Positions 17,639 to 26,877 of a DNA stretch of 64,000 nt are shown one piece after another (positions within the stretch are counted from its first letter, which is position 1; each line of letters opens with the position of its first letter). Location: assembly GCF_964021845.1 (NCBI RefSeq), contig NZ_CAXHZC010000007.1, positions 186,001-250,000 of the forward strand, in the 5' to 3' direction. The stretch is from Arcticibacterium sp964021845 (lineage in GTDB: Bacteria; Bacteroidota; Bacteroidia; Cytophagales; Spirosomataceae). A program made the translations under genes and the position numbers. The notes under the pieces are model-generated. The model made no database searches. It was given only the letters and a program-made list of their open reading frames with translations, and had not been told where the DNA came from.

Positions 17639-19159
17639 ATGGATCATTCTTTTGAAAATCAGTGGAAGAAAGCACTAGGAAGTGCTGAGGAGAATCCTCC
17701 AGCTGATGTTTGGAGAAAAATTGAGGGAGAGCTTGATGAGCAAATGATGGCGGAAGCGGCAATGAAAAATATGCTTTTGTCTGCGTCAGAAACGCCCGAC
17801 AATTCTGTTTGGTTAAACATAGAAAAGGAACTTGACAAAGAGCAAGATAGAAAACCATTTATTGTTTTTTGGCTAAACAAATATGCAGCTACCGGAATAG
17901 CCGCTTTACTACTTTTAGCCTTGGGCTTTTCAGTTTTTAATAATTCTGATAGTATTTCAGAAGGCTCTAAAGAACTTTCAAAAATTAGCCCTTTAAAATC
18001 AGAGAAGAATATTGGCGATTCTGAGAATACGACTTCTCCTTCTTTTGAAAGCACTTCTTCTGAACAGACTCAGAAAATATCAAATTCGACAGCTTATAAT
18101 ACTAAGGCATTAACTTCAAAAAAGCCTTCAGTTAAACTATCAAGAGTTTCTGAAAATGATTTATCAGTTGAGTCTTTCTCTACATTGGGAATTGAAAGTG
18201 AGCAAAAAAATGAAGCATTCTCAAATACTATAGAAACTTCGATTGAGAATTCAATTGATAACTTAAAATCACTAGTGAAAAAGGGATTTGACAAATATGG
18301 TAACAGGTTTGTCTTGAAAAGAAATAAGCTTTCTTATCAAACCCCTGACAAACTTCTTGCAGATAATTCCTCTTTCTTAAAAAGGTCTTGGTTTGGTTTG
18401 TTCTCAGGAGTTTCTCCTTTTGACCCAAATTTTAAGATTAACAATTTTGAAAGAGCTGCTTTAGTTTCTGCCAGTGATATTCCTTTTCAGGCAAATAGTG
18501 TGGGAGAAACTACTAATCCTATAAAAAGTGAGACTTTTGCCATTCCGCTTTCTCAACCTTACAATAACGTTAAAGCTGGTCGGTCTGTCAATATCAGCCT
18601 TAATTACGGAAAACGATTTAAGAAACACTGGTCTATAGAAAGTGGAGCAAGATACTTAGCTGGAAACTCACTAGTAGCCAGTAATGTTTACTCTTACAAC
18701 CCGTTTACAGGAAGAGTTCAAAGCTTTTTAGAGTCTAATTACATTCGTCAAGACGCTGGACTTTTTGACAATACAGTCATTTCTTCTGGAGAAGATATTG
18801 ATAGTGATTATCAGTTTTTAATGATTCCACTCCAGATTGGCTATCATTTGCCTATGACCAAGAAATTAGAGGCTTCTTTAACTGCTGGTGTCTCGGGTGA
18901 CTTTATCATCAATAACGTTTTTGATAATTTATCAGAAGGAGGCAGTAAGCTTACATCAAGAAATTCAGCTTATAAACCAGTTAACCTTAGCGGACTGGCC
19001 GGCTTAAAAGTTAATTATGCTATAAGAAGCAACTGGCAAGTATCTATAGGTACAAACTTACAGCAAACCTTAACTTCTGGCGTAGAACAAACAGAGGGTT
19101 TCTCTTTCAAACCAAGATACTTAGGAATAAACTACGGTGTCAACTACCGATTCCATTAA
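17639..19159 (+). CDS. Membrane-anchored protein with anti-sigma-like N-terminus and outer-membrane-barrel C-terminus
   Basis: 506 residues, no signal peptide. The N-terminal cytoplasmic part holds two copies of a short motif (PPADVWRKIEGELDEQ and TPDNSVWLNIEKELDKEQ, about residues 20-70). One membrane helix follows (YAATGIAALLLLALGFSVF, about 81-99), then a Ser/Thr/Asn-rich linker (about 105-230). The last about 230 residues look like a PorT/OmpA-like beta-barrel with alternating aromatic strands ending in the terminal aromatic LGINYGVNYRFH. Such proteins often follow ECF sigma genes in Bacteroidota and may hold the sigma factor at the membrane. Function here is inferred from position. Confidence 0.75.
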   Translation: MDHSFENQWKKALGSAEENPPADVWRKIEGELDEQMMAEAAMKNMLLSASETPDNSVWLNIEKELDKEQDRKPFIVFWLNKYAATGIAALLLLALGFSVFNNSDSISEGSKELSKISPLKSEKNIGDSENTTSPSFESTSSEQTQKISNSTAYNTKALTSKKPSVKLSRVSENDLSVESFSTLGIESEQKNEAFSNTIETSIENSIDNLKSLVKKGFDKYGNRFVLKRNKLSYQTPDKLLADNSSFLKRSWFGLFSGVSPFDPNFKINNFERAALVSASDIPFQANSVGETTNPIKSETFAIPLSQPYNNVKAGRSVNISLNYGKRFKKHWSIESGARYLAGNSLVASNVYSYNPFTGRVQSFLESNYIRQDAGLFDNTVISSGEDIDSDYQFLMIPLQIGYHLPMTKKLEASLTAGVSGDFIINNVFDNLSEGGSKLTSRNSAYKPVNLSGLAGLKVNYAIRSNWQVSIGTNLQQTLTSGVEQTEGFSFKPRYLGINYGVNYRFH

Positions 19160-19185
19160 TAATATTTTAATAAACTGTGCAAAAA

Positions 19186-19216
19186 AATACCCCGTCGGAA
19201 TTTCCGGCGGGGTATT
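19186..19216. terminator. Bidirectional terminator between barrel gene and fadD
   Basis: AATACCCCGTCGGAA (19186-19200) pairs with TTCCGGCGGGGTATT (19202-19216) with one G-U pair. It is flanked by an A run on the left and T-rich sequence on the right, so it can serve both convergent transcripts. Confidence 0.8.
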
Positions 19217-19233
19217 TATCTTTATAAAAAAGC

Positions 19234-20928
19234 TTATTTAGCTTCGTCTTTCAAAGCCCTTCTTAAGATTTTACCAACATTAGTTTTTGGTAATTCATCT
19301 CTAAATTCTACATGTTTAGGACATTTATATGGAGTAAGGTTTTCCCTTGCAAAAGTCTTAATTTCTGCCTCCGTTATGTTTGGGTCTTTCTTTACCACAA
19401 ACACCTTTACAGCTTCTGTAGACTTTGCGTCAGGAACACCTACACAAGCTAACTCCAATACACCTGGATGCTCTGCTATAACATCTTCCACCTCATTAGG
19501 GTAAACGTTAAATCCAGATACTATAATCATATCTTTCTTACGATCAACTATTCTGAAATAGCCATCTTCACTCATTTCTCCAATGTCTCCAGTCTTAAAC
19601 CATCTTCTAGCATCAGAAGGATCTGTAAAGAAAGTATTCTCTGTTTCATCTGGTCTATTATAATATCCCGACATAACCTGTGGCCCATAGGCACAAATCT
19701 CTCCTACTTCGCCAGGTTTAGCCCAAGTTTCATCATCTTTCAATATTCTAATATCTGTACTAGGCCATGGTACACCTATGGTTCCTATTCTATTGTCTCC
19801 TTTGATAGGATTTGAAGTTAAAACTGGCGATGTTTCAGAAAGCCCGTAACCCTCTACAGGTAAGCAGCCTGTCATATCTTTCCATCTGTTAGCCACAGCC
19901 TTTTGTAAAGCCATTCCTCCGGCCGATGTAATTTTCAATCTACTCCAGTCTACCCCAACTATGTCTGGATGATTTAACAAGCCATTATAAAGCGTATTAA
20001 GACCAGTGAAAATATGGGGAGGATTCTTTTTTAAATCCTTTATAAATCCTGCCATATCTCTAGGGTTAGTAATCAAAAGATTCATAACACCAGTTTTCAA
20101 GGCTGTAAGGGCATTTACAGTAAGTGCATAAACATGATAAAGTGGTAATGCTGCTACCACCACTACTTTGTCTTCTTCTATATCACCCATGATTACACTT
20201 TGCCAAGCATCGTTTGCTTCTAAGTTTGCCAATAAGTTTCTATGAGACAGCATTGCTCCTTTTGACACGCCAGTGGTACCACCAGTATATTGAATAAATG
20301 CTAAGTCTGTTCTTTCTACCGAAGGTCTGACATAGGTCTGATTTGCCCCTTGGCTTAAAGCCGCAGAAAACTTAACAGCCGTAGGTAAAGAAAAAGGAGG
20401 CACCATTTTCTTTACCGTTTTCACTACAAAGTTTACCAACTGTTTTTTCGGAAAACTCAGCATATCGCCCAGTTCGGTCAATATTACATGCTCAATAGCG
20501 GTATCTGCAATGACTTTTTCTAGGTTATAAGCAAAATTAGCTACCACCACAATTGCCTTAGCTCCAGAGTCTTTGAATTGGTGTTTCATCTCTCTAGGCG
20601 TGTATAGGGGGTTAGTATTAACCACTACTAAGCCTGCTCTCAAAGCTCCAAATAAAACTACGGGGTACTGAAGGCAATTTGGCATTTGAATAGCTATTCT
20701 ATCACCTTGAACTAGGCCTAAACTTTGTAGGTATGAGGCAAAATGTAGGGAGTGTTTATCTATGTCGGCAAAGGTCAATTCTTTACCCATATTAGAGTAA
20801 GCCGAATGTGATGCAAACTTGCTAAAACCCTCTTCTATTAAATCTATTAAAGAATTATGTAAGTCCGGATTTATTTCAGTCGGAATCCCTTCAGGGTAAT
20901 TTTTAAGCCAGGGTTTCATATCAGTCAT
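19234..20928 (-). CDS. fadD: Long-chain fatty-acid-CoA ligase
   Basis: 564 residues. ANL adenylate-forming enzyme joining free fatty acids to CoA. P-loop YTGGTTGVSKGAML, motif VEGYGLSETSPVL, GWYNRPD-type segment GYYNRPDETENTFF, RWFKTGDIG, and the C-terminal lysine motif LPKTNVGKILRRALKD are all present. Length and sequence resemble proteobacterial FadD. Monocistronic, with a terminator on its 3' side and a -7 candidate CAAATATA (20997-21004, minus-strand TATATTTG) upstream. One of three ANL ligases in this window. Confidence 0.93.
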   Translation of the reverse strand: MTDMKPWLKNYPEGIPTEINPDLHNSLIDLIEEGFSKFASHSAYSNMGKELTFADIDKHSLHFASYLQSLGLVQGDRIAIQMPNCLQYPVVLFGALRAGLVVVNTNPLYTPREMKHQFKDSGAKAIVVVANFAYNLEKVIADTAIEHVILTELGDMLSFPKKQLVNFVVKTVKKMVPPFSLPTAVKFSAALSQGANQTYVRPSVERTDLAFIQYTGGTTGVSKGAMLSHRNLLANLEANDAWQSVIMGDIEEDKVVVVAALPLYHVYALTVNALTALKTGVMNLLITNPRDMAGFIKDLKKNPPHIFTGLNTLYNGLLNHPDIVGVDWSRLKITSAGGMALQKAVANRWKDMTGCLPVEGYGLSETSPVLTSNPIKGDNRIGTIGVPWPSTDIRILKDDETWAKPGEVGEICAYGPQVMSGYYNRPDETENTFFTDPSDARRWFKTGDIGEMSEDGYFRIVDRKKDMIIVSGFNVYPNEVEDVIAEHPGVLELACVGVPDAKSTEAVKVFVVKKDPNITEAEIKTFARENLTPYKCPKHVEFRDELPKTNVGKILRRALKDEAK

Positions 20929-20996
20929 TTCTTTATAGGTGTTGTTAGTTTGTATTTATTGAAGTAAAATTAGTGTTTTTCATGGAGTCGATATGA

Positions 20997-21004
20997 CAAA
21001 TATA
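20997..21004 (-). promoter_or_regulatory. -7 box candidate for fadD
   Basis: Minus-strand TATATTTG. The nearest TTG (complement of CAA 21031-21033) is 26 bases away, somewhat too far, so this is tentative. Confidence 0.35.
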
Positions 21005-21112
21005 ATGAAGACTTCTCTAATTTAATCATTCAAAAGATAGCATAAAAGATTCCTTTATGATAAAACACCTATTAATAAGCATTACCTATAAAAGTCTCCC
21101 TATTTAATGCAA

Positions 21113-21144
21113 AAAGGCCGCCCCTTGATAAAAGAGCGACCTTT
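21113..21144 (-). terminator. Terminator after gyrB
   Basis: On the minus strand AAAGGTCGC (21144-21136) pairs with GCGGCCTTT (21121-21113), one G-U pair. A short T run follows. It lies 19 bases past the gyrB stop. Confidence 0.75.
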
Positions 21145-21162
21145 GAAAGATGATAGCTTTAA

Positions 21163-23118
21163 TTATACATCTACATGAGCATATTTTGCATTTTTCTCAA
21201 TAAACTCTCTCCTTGGAGCTACTTCATCTCCCATTAACATAGAGAATAAATGGTCAGCTTCTGCCGCTGACTCTATTGTTACTTGCTTTAAGGTTCTTCC
21301 TTCAGGATCCATTGTGGTTTCCCAAAGTTGTTCCGGGTTCATCTCTCCAAGACCCTTATAACGTTGAACACCTACGGACTCCTCTTTACCATTGCCAGCC
21401 AATCTTTTTACTGCGGCTATACGCTGTTCTTCTGTCCAGCAATATTCAGACTTACTTCCTTTCTTCACTAAGTAGAACGGAGGCTGAGCAATGTATAAAT
21501 AGCCTTTTTCAATTAGCTCTTTCATGAACCTATAGAAGAAAGTCAAAATTAAGGTACGAATGTGACTACCGTCAATATCGGCATCCGTCATGATTATAAT
21601 TTTGTGATAACGTAATTTCTCCATATCCAGAGCTCTTTCGTCACCGTCTCTACCCATTCTCACGCCCAAAGCTGTGATAATGTTTTTTATCTCGTCGTTC
21701 TCATAAATTCTATACTCTTGGGCTTTCTCCACATTAAGAATTTTACCTCTAAGTGGCAAAATAGCTTGGAATGCTCTATCTCTTCCTTGTTTAGCAGAAC
21801 CACCTGCAGAATCTCCCTCGACAAGGTAAACTTCACAAACAGCAGGGTCAGAATTAGCACAATCTGCTAATTTCCCAGGAAGACCAGAGCCCGTTAAAAC
21901 GTTTTTACGCTGAACCATTTCTCTGGCTTTCTTAGCCGCAATTCGGGCTTTAGCCGCAATGATAACCTTATCTACAATGGTTTTGGCTTCTTTCGGATTT
22001 TCCTCTAGGTAGTTTTCAAGCATCTCTTGAACACATCCACTTACTGCGGATGTAACTTCAGAGTTACCTAACTTAGTTTTAGTTTGACCTTCAAACTGAG
22101 GCTCGGCCACTTTTACAGAAATTACTGCTGTTAAACCTTCTCTAAAGTCGTCACCCGAAATTTCTACTTTTTCCTTGGCCAACATTCCCGACTTGTCTGC
22201 ATAGGTTTTCAATGTCCTTGTTAAAGCCATTCTAAAACCAGAAACGTGGGTACCACCCTCAATGGTATTAATATTGTTTACAAAAGAAGATACATTCTCT
22301 GCATAAGAATTATTGTAAATCATAGATACCTCCACAGGTACACCATCTTTCTCACCTTCCATGTGCATAGGCATAGGAATAAGACGTTCTCTGCTTTGAT
22401 CTATGTATTCTACAAATTCTACCAAGCCACCCTCAGAATGGAATTCATCAGATATTGGATTCCCATCGTCATCAAGGTTTCTCTTATCGGTAAGTTTAAG
22501 GGTAATGCCTTTGTTTAGAAAAGAAAGCTCACGCAGCCTGTTCGCAACTGTTTCATACTTATACTCTGTGGTTTCAAAGATGAGTTCATCTGGCCAAAAC
22601 TGAATAAAAGTACCTCTCTTTTCTGTGGTTCCTATTTCTCTAACGTCATACTGAGGTTTTCCAGCTTTATACTCCTGTTCAAAAACTTTGCCTTCTCTAT
22701 GAACCTCCGCTCTCAATAATTTAGATACAGCATTTACACAGGAAACACCCACACCGTGAAGTCCACCAGAAACTTTGTAAGTATCTTTATCAAACTTACC
22801 ACCGGCATGTAAGACTGTCATTACTACCTCTAAAGCAGATTTTTTTTCTTTGTCGTGATAACCTGTAGGAATTCCCCTTCCATTATCTTGAACCGTGATA
22901 GAATTATCTTCTTCAATAGTTACACCTATGGTATCACAGTGGCCGGCCATGGCTTCATCAATAGAGTTATCCACTACCTCCCAGATTAGATGATGAAGAC
23001 CTTTAGCCCCTACATCACCTATATACATGGCTGGACGCTTACGCACGGCTTCCAGACCTTCTAAAACTTGAATATTATTAGCTGAATAATCCTTCCTATT
23101 CTCTGCTCCGTCAGACAT
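21163..23118 (-). CDS. gyrB: DNA gyrase subunit B
   Basis: 651 residues, normal for Bacteroidota GyrB. GHKL ATPase motifs VDNSIDEAMAGH, QDNGRGIPTG and GGLHGVGVSCVNA. The transducer domain follows, then the TOPRIM motif YLVEGDSAGGSAKQGRDR and the metal-binding DADIDGSHIRTL. The C-terminus QRYKGLGEMNPEQLWETTMD is the GyrB/ParE signature. ParE is possible by motif alone, but the overall length and the C-terminal form fit GyrB. gyrA is not in the window. Confidence 0.93.
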   Translation of the reverse strand: MSDGAENRKDYSANNIQVLEGLEAVRKRPAMYIGDVGAKGLHHLIWEVVDNSIDEAMAGHCDTIGVTIEEDNSITVQDNGRGIPTGYHDKEKKSALEVVMTVLHAGGKFDKDTYKVSGGLHGVGVSCVNAVSKLLRAEVHREGKVFEQEYKAGKPQYDVREIGTTEKRGTFIQFWPDELIFETTEYKYETVANRLRELSFLNKGITLKLTDKRNLDDDGNPISDEFHSEGGLVEFVEYIDQSRERLIPMPMHMEGEKDGVPVEVSMIYNNSYAENVSSFVNNINTIEGGTHVSGFRMALTRTLKTYADKSGMLAKEKVEISGDDFREGLTAVISVKVAEPQFEGQTKTKLGNSEVTSAVSGCVQEMLENYLEENPKEAKTIVDKVIIAAKARIAAKKAREMVQRKNVLTGSGLPGKLADCANSDPAVCEVYLVEGDSAGGSAKQGRDRAFQAILPLRGKILNVEKAQEYRIYENDEIKNIITALGVRMGRDGDERALDMEKLRYHKIIIMTDADIDGSHIRTLILTFFYRFMKELIEKGYLYIAQPPFYLVKKGSKSEYCWTEEQRIAAVKRLAGNGKEESVGVQRYKGLGEMNPEQLWETTMDPEGRTLKQVTIESAAEADHLFSMLMGDEVAPRREFIEKNAKYAHVDV

Positions 23119-23160
23119 ACTCTAAAGGGTTTATTTTTGTAGTTTAGATTAATTTTCTCG

Positions 23161-23186
23161 TACTAAAAAGCCCATAAAAATGGGCT
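23161..23186 (-). terminator. Terminator-like hairpin in the gyrB leader
   Basis: AGCCCAT (23169-23175), four-base loop, ATGGGCT (23180-23186). On the minus strand the stem is followed by TTTTTAGT, a terminator layout, 50 bases before the gyrB start and with no other minus-strand gene upstream. It could act as an attenuator or stabilise the 5' end. Confidence 0.45.
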
Positions 23187-23280
23187 CTTGTTTTACCACG
23201 TAAAAATAGTCAATTTTTATGACAAATCGGCAAAAACTAAAGTCGCAGAAAATAAGTAATTTCCCCCATTAATTCATGAA

Positions 23281-24462
23281 ATGAAAAAACGAATGGCAAG
23301 TTCAAAAAGAATCCTCTCTGTTGACATTTATAGAGGCCTGGTCATGTTTTTGATGATGGCAGAGGTTTGGCACTTGAGTAAGGTCTCTTCAAACTTACCC
23401 CAAAGTAGCTTTTGGAGCTTTTTAGCCTTTAACCAATCTCACGTAGCATGGGCTGGCTGTTCTTTACATGACCTAATCCAGCCTTCCTTTACATTTTTAG
23501 TAGGTGTTGCCCTGCCATTTTCTGTGTCACGAAGAATTAGTAAAGGAGATGACTCTAAAAATTTGTGGTTACATGTAATCAAACGTGCGGCTATATTAGT
23601 TCTCTTAGGAGTGTTTTTAAGATCAATGTATAGCTCTATTACAAACTGGACTTTTGAAGATACCTTGTCGCAAATTGGACTTGGATACCCAATCCTTTTC
23701 CTTTTGGGCTCCACCAAAAACAGAAAACTTTGGATTATATTTTCAATTCTTCTAGCTGCTTATTGGCTCGCATTCTTTATATATGAAATACCTCCATCGC
23801 TTAACACTATTGCTAATACAGGTGTTCCTGCAGACTGGCAAAATAATTATTCAGGACTAGCTTCACATTGGAACAAGAACACTAATCTAGCATGGGCTTT
23901 TGACCGTTGGTTTCTCAACCTCTTTTCAAGAGAATCCGTTTTTAATTTTAATGGTGGTGGTTATGCTACCTTAAGTTTTATACCGACACTTAGCACCATG
24001 ATTCTTGGGCTATTTGCTGGAAGGATACTACTGGAAGATAGTTCTGATAAAGTAATAAGTTTCTTGAAAATTGGTGGCAGCTTAATTGCTATCAGCCTAA
24101 TCCTTCATTTTGCAGGAATAAACCCCATTGTAAAAAGAATCTGGACGCCATCTTGGACTTTATTTAGTGGTGGCTTATGCTTTTTTATTTTAGCATTCTT
24201 CCATTGGTTAGCTGATAAAAAAGAAATTATCAAGCCGTTTAACTGGCTTAAAATAATAGGCATGAACTCTTTAGCAGCCTATGTCATGGCTCATACCATT
24301 GACAGTTTTATACACAAAAGCTTTCAAATACATATTGGACAAAACTATACTAGCTTTCTTGGGATGCCTTATGAAACATTAGTTTCGGGAACTGTTATTT
24401 TGATAATGGAATGGCTTCTATTAAGATGGATGTATCAAAAGAAAATTTTCATTAAGGTTTGA
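23281..24462 (+). CDS. NagX/HGSNAT-like membrane acyltransferase (DUF5009 type)
   Basis: 393 residues with about ten membrane helices. The N-terminus RILSVDIYRGLVMFLMMAEV and the segment HVAWAGCSLHDLIQPSFTFL, then VGVALPFS, are typical of the heparan-alpha-glucosaminide N-acetyltransferase/NagX family. This family moves acetyl groups across the membrane to amino sugars or is of unknown role in bacteria. GMNSLAAYVMAHTIDSFIHK near the C-terminus also fits. Convergent with sppA. In bacteria such genes often accompany amino-sugar use, but no such genes are adjacent here. Confidence 0.8.
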   Translation: MKKRMASSKRILSVDIYRGLVMFLMMAEVWHLSKVSSNLPQSSFWSFLAFNQSHVAWAGCSLHDLIQPSFTFLVGVALPFSVSRRISKGDDSKNLWLHVIKRAAILVLLGVFLRSMYSSITNWTFEDTLSQIGLGYPILFLLGSTKNRKLWIIFSILLAAYWLAFFIYEIPPSLNTIANTGVPADWQNNYSGLASHWNKNTNLAWAFDRWFLNLFSRESVFNFNGGGYATLSFIPTLSTMILGLFAGRILLEDSSDKVISFLKIGGSLIAISLILHFAGINPIVKRIWTPSWTLFSGGLCFFILAFFHWLADKKEIIKPFNWLKIIGMNSLAAYVMAHTIDSFIHKSFQIHIGQNYTSFLGMPYETLVSGTVILIMEWLLLRWMYQKKIFIKV

Positions 24463-24482
24463 CATTAAGGACAAACCTTAAT
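24451..24482. terminator. Hairpin between the convergent NagX-like gene and sppA
   Basis: ATTAAGGTTTG (24451-24461) and CAAACCTTAAT (24472-24482), perfect 11-bp stem with a 10-base loop. The left arm overlaps the stop of the plus-strand gene. T runs are weak on both sides, so termination efficiency is uncertain. Confidence 0.45.
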
Positions 24483-24491
24483 AAAAGAAAA

Positions 24492-26246
24492 TCACTTGAT
24501 TTTAATCTCATAAGGCATTCTGGCTTGTAGTTTCTCCATTTTCTGCAGCTCATTTATCTCTTTAAGATAGGGTGCTAAAATGCCTAATTTCTGATCTAAT
24601 TTAAGAGAACTTTGCTCCGACAGTTTTTCCATTAAAAACTCTATCTCACTTTTCGCTTTTGGGTAATATCTAACCTGAAAATCGTCTTGTATACCTACAT
24701 TTTCGGCAGCCAATTGAATAGCATCTTCTAAGCTTCCAAGCACATCAACTAAACCATTTTCTTTTGCCTGCAAACCCGTCCAAACACGTCCACTCGCTAC
24801 AGACTTTAAATCTTCAATTGACATATTTCTGCCTTCAGCTGCCTTTGAGGTAAACTCTTCGTAACCTTCATTTACACTCTTCTGAATCATCATTTTCTCT
24901 ACATCAGACATATCTCCCACCAGAGAAGGGAAATTTGAATGTTCATGAGACTCCACTCCGTCAAAAGTTATACCCAATTTGTTATTCAGCAGCTCTTCTG
25001 TATTAACCAGCATTCCAAAAATACCAATTGAACCAGTAATGGTTGTTGGGTTTGCAAAAATGGTATCACAGCCCATTGCCATATAATAACCCCCTGATGC
25101 AGCATAGTCTCCCATACTGGCATATACTGGCTTCTCTTTTTTAGCAAGTTGAACTTCTCTCCACATAATATCAGAAGCTAAAGCACTTCCTCCGCCAGAG
25201 TTAATCCTTAATACTATGGCTTTTACTTTTTTATCTTTTGCGGCTTTTCTAAGCTCCTTTATCCAACTTTCCGATGCTATCACCTCATTGGTTCCTTCAC
25301 CAGAAACTATGCTTCCTTGTCCTACTATTACCGCAATTCTTTGATTTCTATCCCCACTTTTAATCATTTTCTTAGCCTTACCATATTTCTCGGCTGAAAT
25401 GAAATTGATTTTATCATCTTTTTCTATTTCCAAAGCTTCTCTTAAAGCAGCTTCAAATTCATCAAAATACCCTACATCCGTAATTAACTTTCTTTCTAAA
25501 GCGTCTTTAGAGGAGCTAATATTATCGTTAAGTATCGCTTTTATTTCTTCATCTGTCATTCCACGAGACTCCGCCACTTGATGATAGATATGGTCTGCTA
25601 TTGAAGTTATATAAGAAGTTACTTGCTCGCGATTAGCATCAGACATATTAGTTCTGATAAATGGCTCCACTGCACTTTTATAGTCTCCTACTTTGAAGAC
25701 AAGCGGCTTAACACCAATTTTATCAAAAAGTCCTTTGAAGAATGTCACTTCTCCATACAAGCCATTAAACTCTAAACCACCAGCTGTATTCAAGAATATT
25801 CTATCTGCCACGGAATTGATATAAACCGCCTGTTCAGACATCACCTCCGAATAGGCATAGATAAACTTACCTGATTCTTTAAACTCCTCCAGTACATTTC
25901 TAAGCTCTTCTAATGTTCCAAAGCTCGCTTGAGGATATCCAGAATCTAAAAATATACCTTTAATATTCGGATCTTCTTTAGCATTAAGAATAGCCGACTT
26001 TAAACTAACTAAACCTACTTTACTTGGCCCGTTTTCAAAAAGCACCGCTAAAGGATCCTCTGAAGGGGCGTCCTCTACTATAAGTTGGTTAAGATTAAGC
26101 TCTAAAACCGAGTTTTCTTTCACTGTGACTACAGAATCGGAACTAGAAAACATAGAACCAATACCTACTAAAAGAATCAGTGATAGGATAAAAAAGACGA
26201 ACAACCCTGCCACTGTGGCCAAAACGTATTTGAAAAATTGAAGCAT
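24492..26246 (-). CDS. sppA: Signal peptide peptidase SppA, 67-kDa type
   Basis: 584 residues. One N-terminal membrane helix (about 5-31), then two tandem ClpP-like domains as in E. coli SppA. The general-base lysine is probably in VFKVGDYKSAVEPF in the first domain, and the nucleophilic serine is in YASMGDYAASGGYYMAMGCD in the second. Degrades cleaved signal peptides at the periplasmic face of the inner membrane. It has its own -7 box upstream and is transcribed divergently from recX. Confidence 0.92.
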   Translation of the reverse strand: MLQFFKYVLATVAGLFVFFILSLILLVGIGSMFSSSDSVVTVKENSVLELNLNQLIVEDAPSEDPLAVLFENGPSKVGLVSLKSAILNAKEDPNIKGIFLDSGYPQASFGTLEELRNVLEEFKESGKFIYAYSEVMSEQAVYINSVADRIFLNTAGGLEFNGLYGEVTFFKGLFDKIGVKPLVFKVGDYKSAVEPFIRTNMSDANREQVTSYITSIADHIYHQVAESRGMTDEEIKAILNDNISSSKDALERKLITDVGYFDEFEAALREALEIEKDDKINFISAEKYGKAKKMIKSGDRNQRIAVIVGQGSIVSGEGTNEVIASESWIKELRKAAKDKKVKAIVLRINSGGGSALASDIMWREVQLAKKEKPVYASMGDYAASGGYYMAMGCDTIFANPTTITGSIGIFGMLVNTEELLNNKLGITFDGVESHEHSNFPSLVGDMSDVEKMMIQKSVNEGYEEFTSKAAEGRNMSIEDLKSVASGRVWTGLQAKENGLVDVLGSLEDAIQLAAENVGIQDDFQVRYYPKAKSEIEFLMEKLSEQSSLKLDQKLGILAPYLKEINELQKMEKLQARMPYEIKIK

Positions 26247-26290
26247 GTGCTTTTATTATTATGAATCTTGATAAATCAAAAATAGAGATA

Positions 26291-26298
26291 CAAAAGTA
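26291..26298 (-). promoter_or_regulatory. -7 box candidate for sppA
   Basis: Minus-strand TACTTTTG, the octamer seen at other promoters in the window, 45 bases before the sppA ATG. A second candidate is 26277-26284 (TATTTTTG). No TTG at ideal distance. Confidence 0.4.
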
Positions 26299-26376
26299 AG
26301 ATTGGTTAAGATTGTATCATGTTTTTATTGATAAATGGTATTTTGCACACCCAAAAACCTTATTTCAACAATTTTA

Positions 26377-26829
26377 ATGGACAGAGGAATATTCCTTAAA
26401 GCTTGTAATTTTTGTGTTTATCAAGAAAGAACCCAAGATGAAGTGCGTCAAAAACTCCAAGAATGGCACACTTATGGCGAACCTGCCGAAGAAATTATAT
26501 CGGAATTGATTCAAGAAAATTTCCTGAATGAAGAACGGTTTTCTAAAGTTTATGCTGGAAGCAAATTTAGAGTTAAGAAGTGGGGACGAAGAAAAATCTT
26601 GCTAGAACTAAAGAAACGTGGCCTTACAGATTATTGTATCAAAAAAGGAATGTCCGAAATTGACGAGGAAGAGTATTTTCTTGTGTTACAGGCATTGCTT
26701 CACAAGAAGCTTCACTCCTTAAGAACGGAATCAAACCCTTTTGTCAAAAATCAGAAAGCAGCTAAATATGCCATGCAAAAAGGGTATGAAAGTAATCTAA
26801 TTTGGGAAATATTGAAGAAAAACGACTAA
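26377..26829 (+). CDS. recX: Regulatory protein RecX
   Basis: 150 residues from ATG 26377 (MDRGIFLKACNFCVYQERTQ). The frame is open from ATG 26335, but the extra 14 residues lack family character. Three-helix tandem repeats are visible: YQERTQDEVRQKLQEW, LIQENFLNEERFSKVYAGSK with FRVKKWGRRKILLELKKRGL, and the last repeat ending YAMQKGYESNLIWEILKK. RecX binds RecA filaments and limits their activity. recA is not in the window. Divergent from sppA and 48 bases ahead of the GMC oxidoreductase gene. Confidence 0.85.
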   Translation: MDRGIFLKACNFCVYQERTQDEVRQKLQEWHTYGEPAEEIISELIQENFLNEERFSKVYAGSKFRVKKWGRRKILLELKKRGLTDYCIKKGMSEIDEEEYFLVLQALLHKKLHSLRTESNPFVKNQKAAKYAMQKGYESNLIWEILKKND

Positions 26830-26877
26830 CTTCAAAGCCTACCACACTTCGCTATAAATCAACAAACCCTAAAATTG

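Noticed and set aside
17659..18054. 131-codon minus-strand frame opposite the barrel protein
   Set aside because: Ser/Phe-rich reverse reading of a Glu/Lys-rich gene; no start signal.
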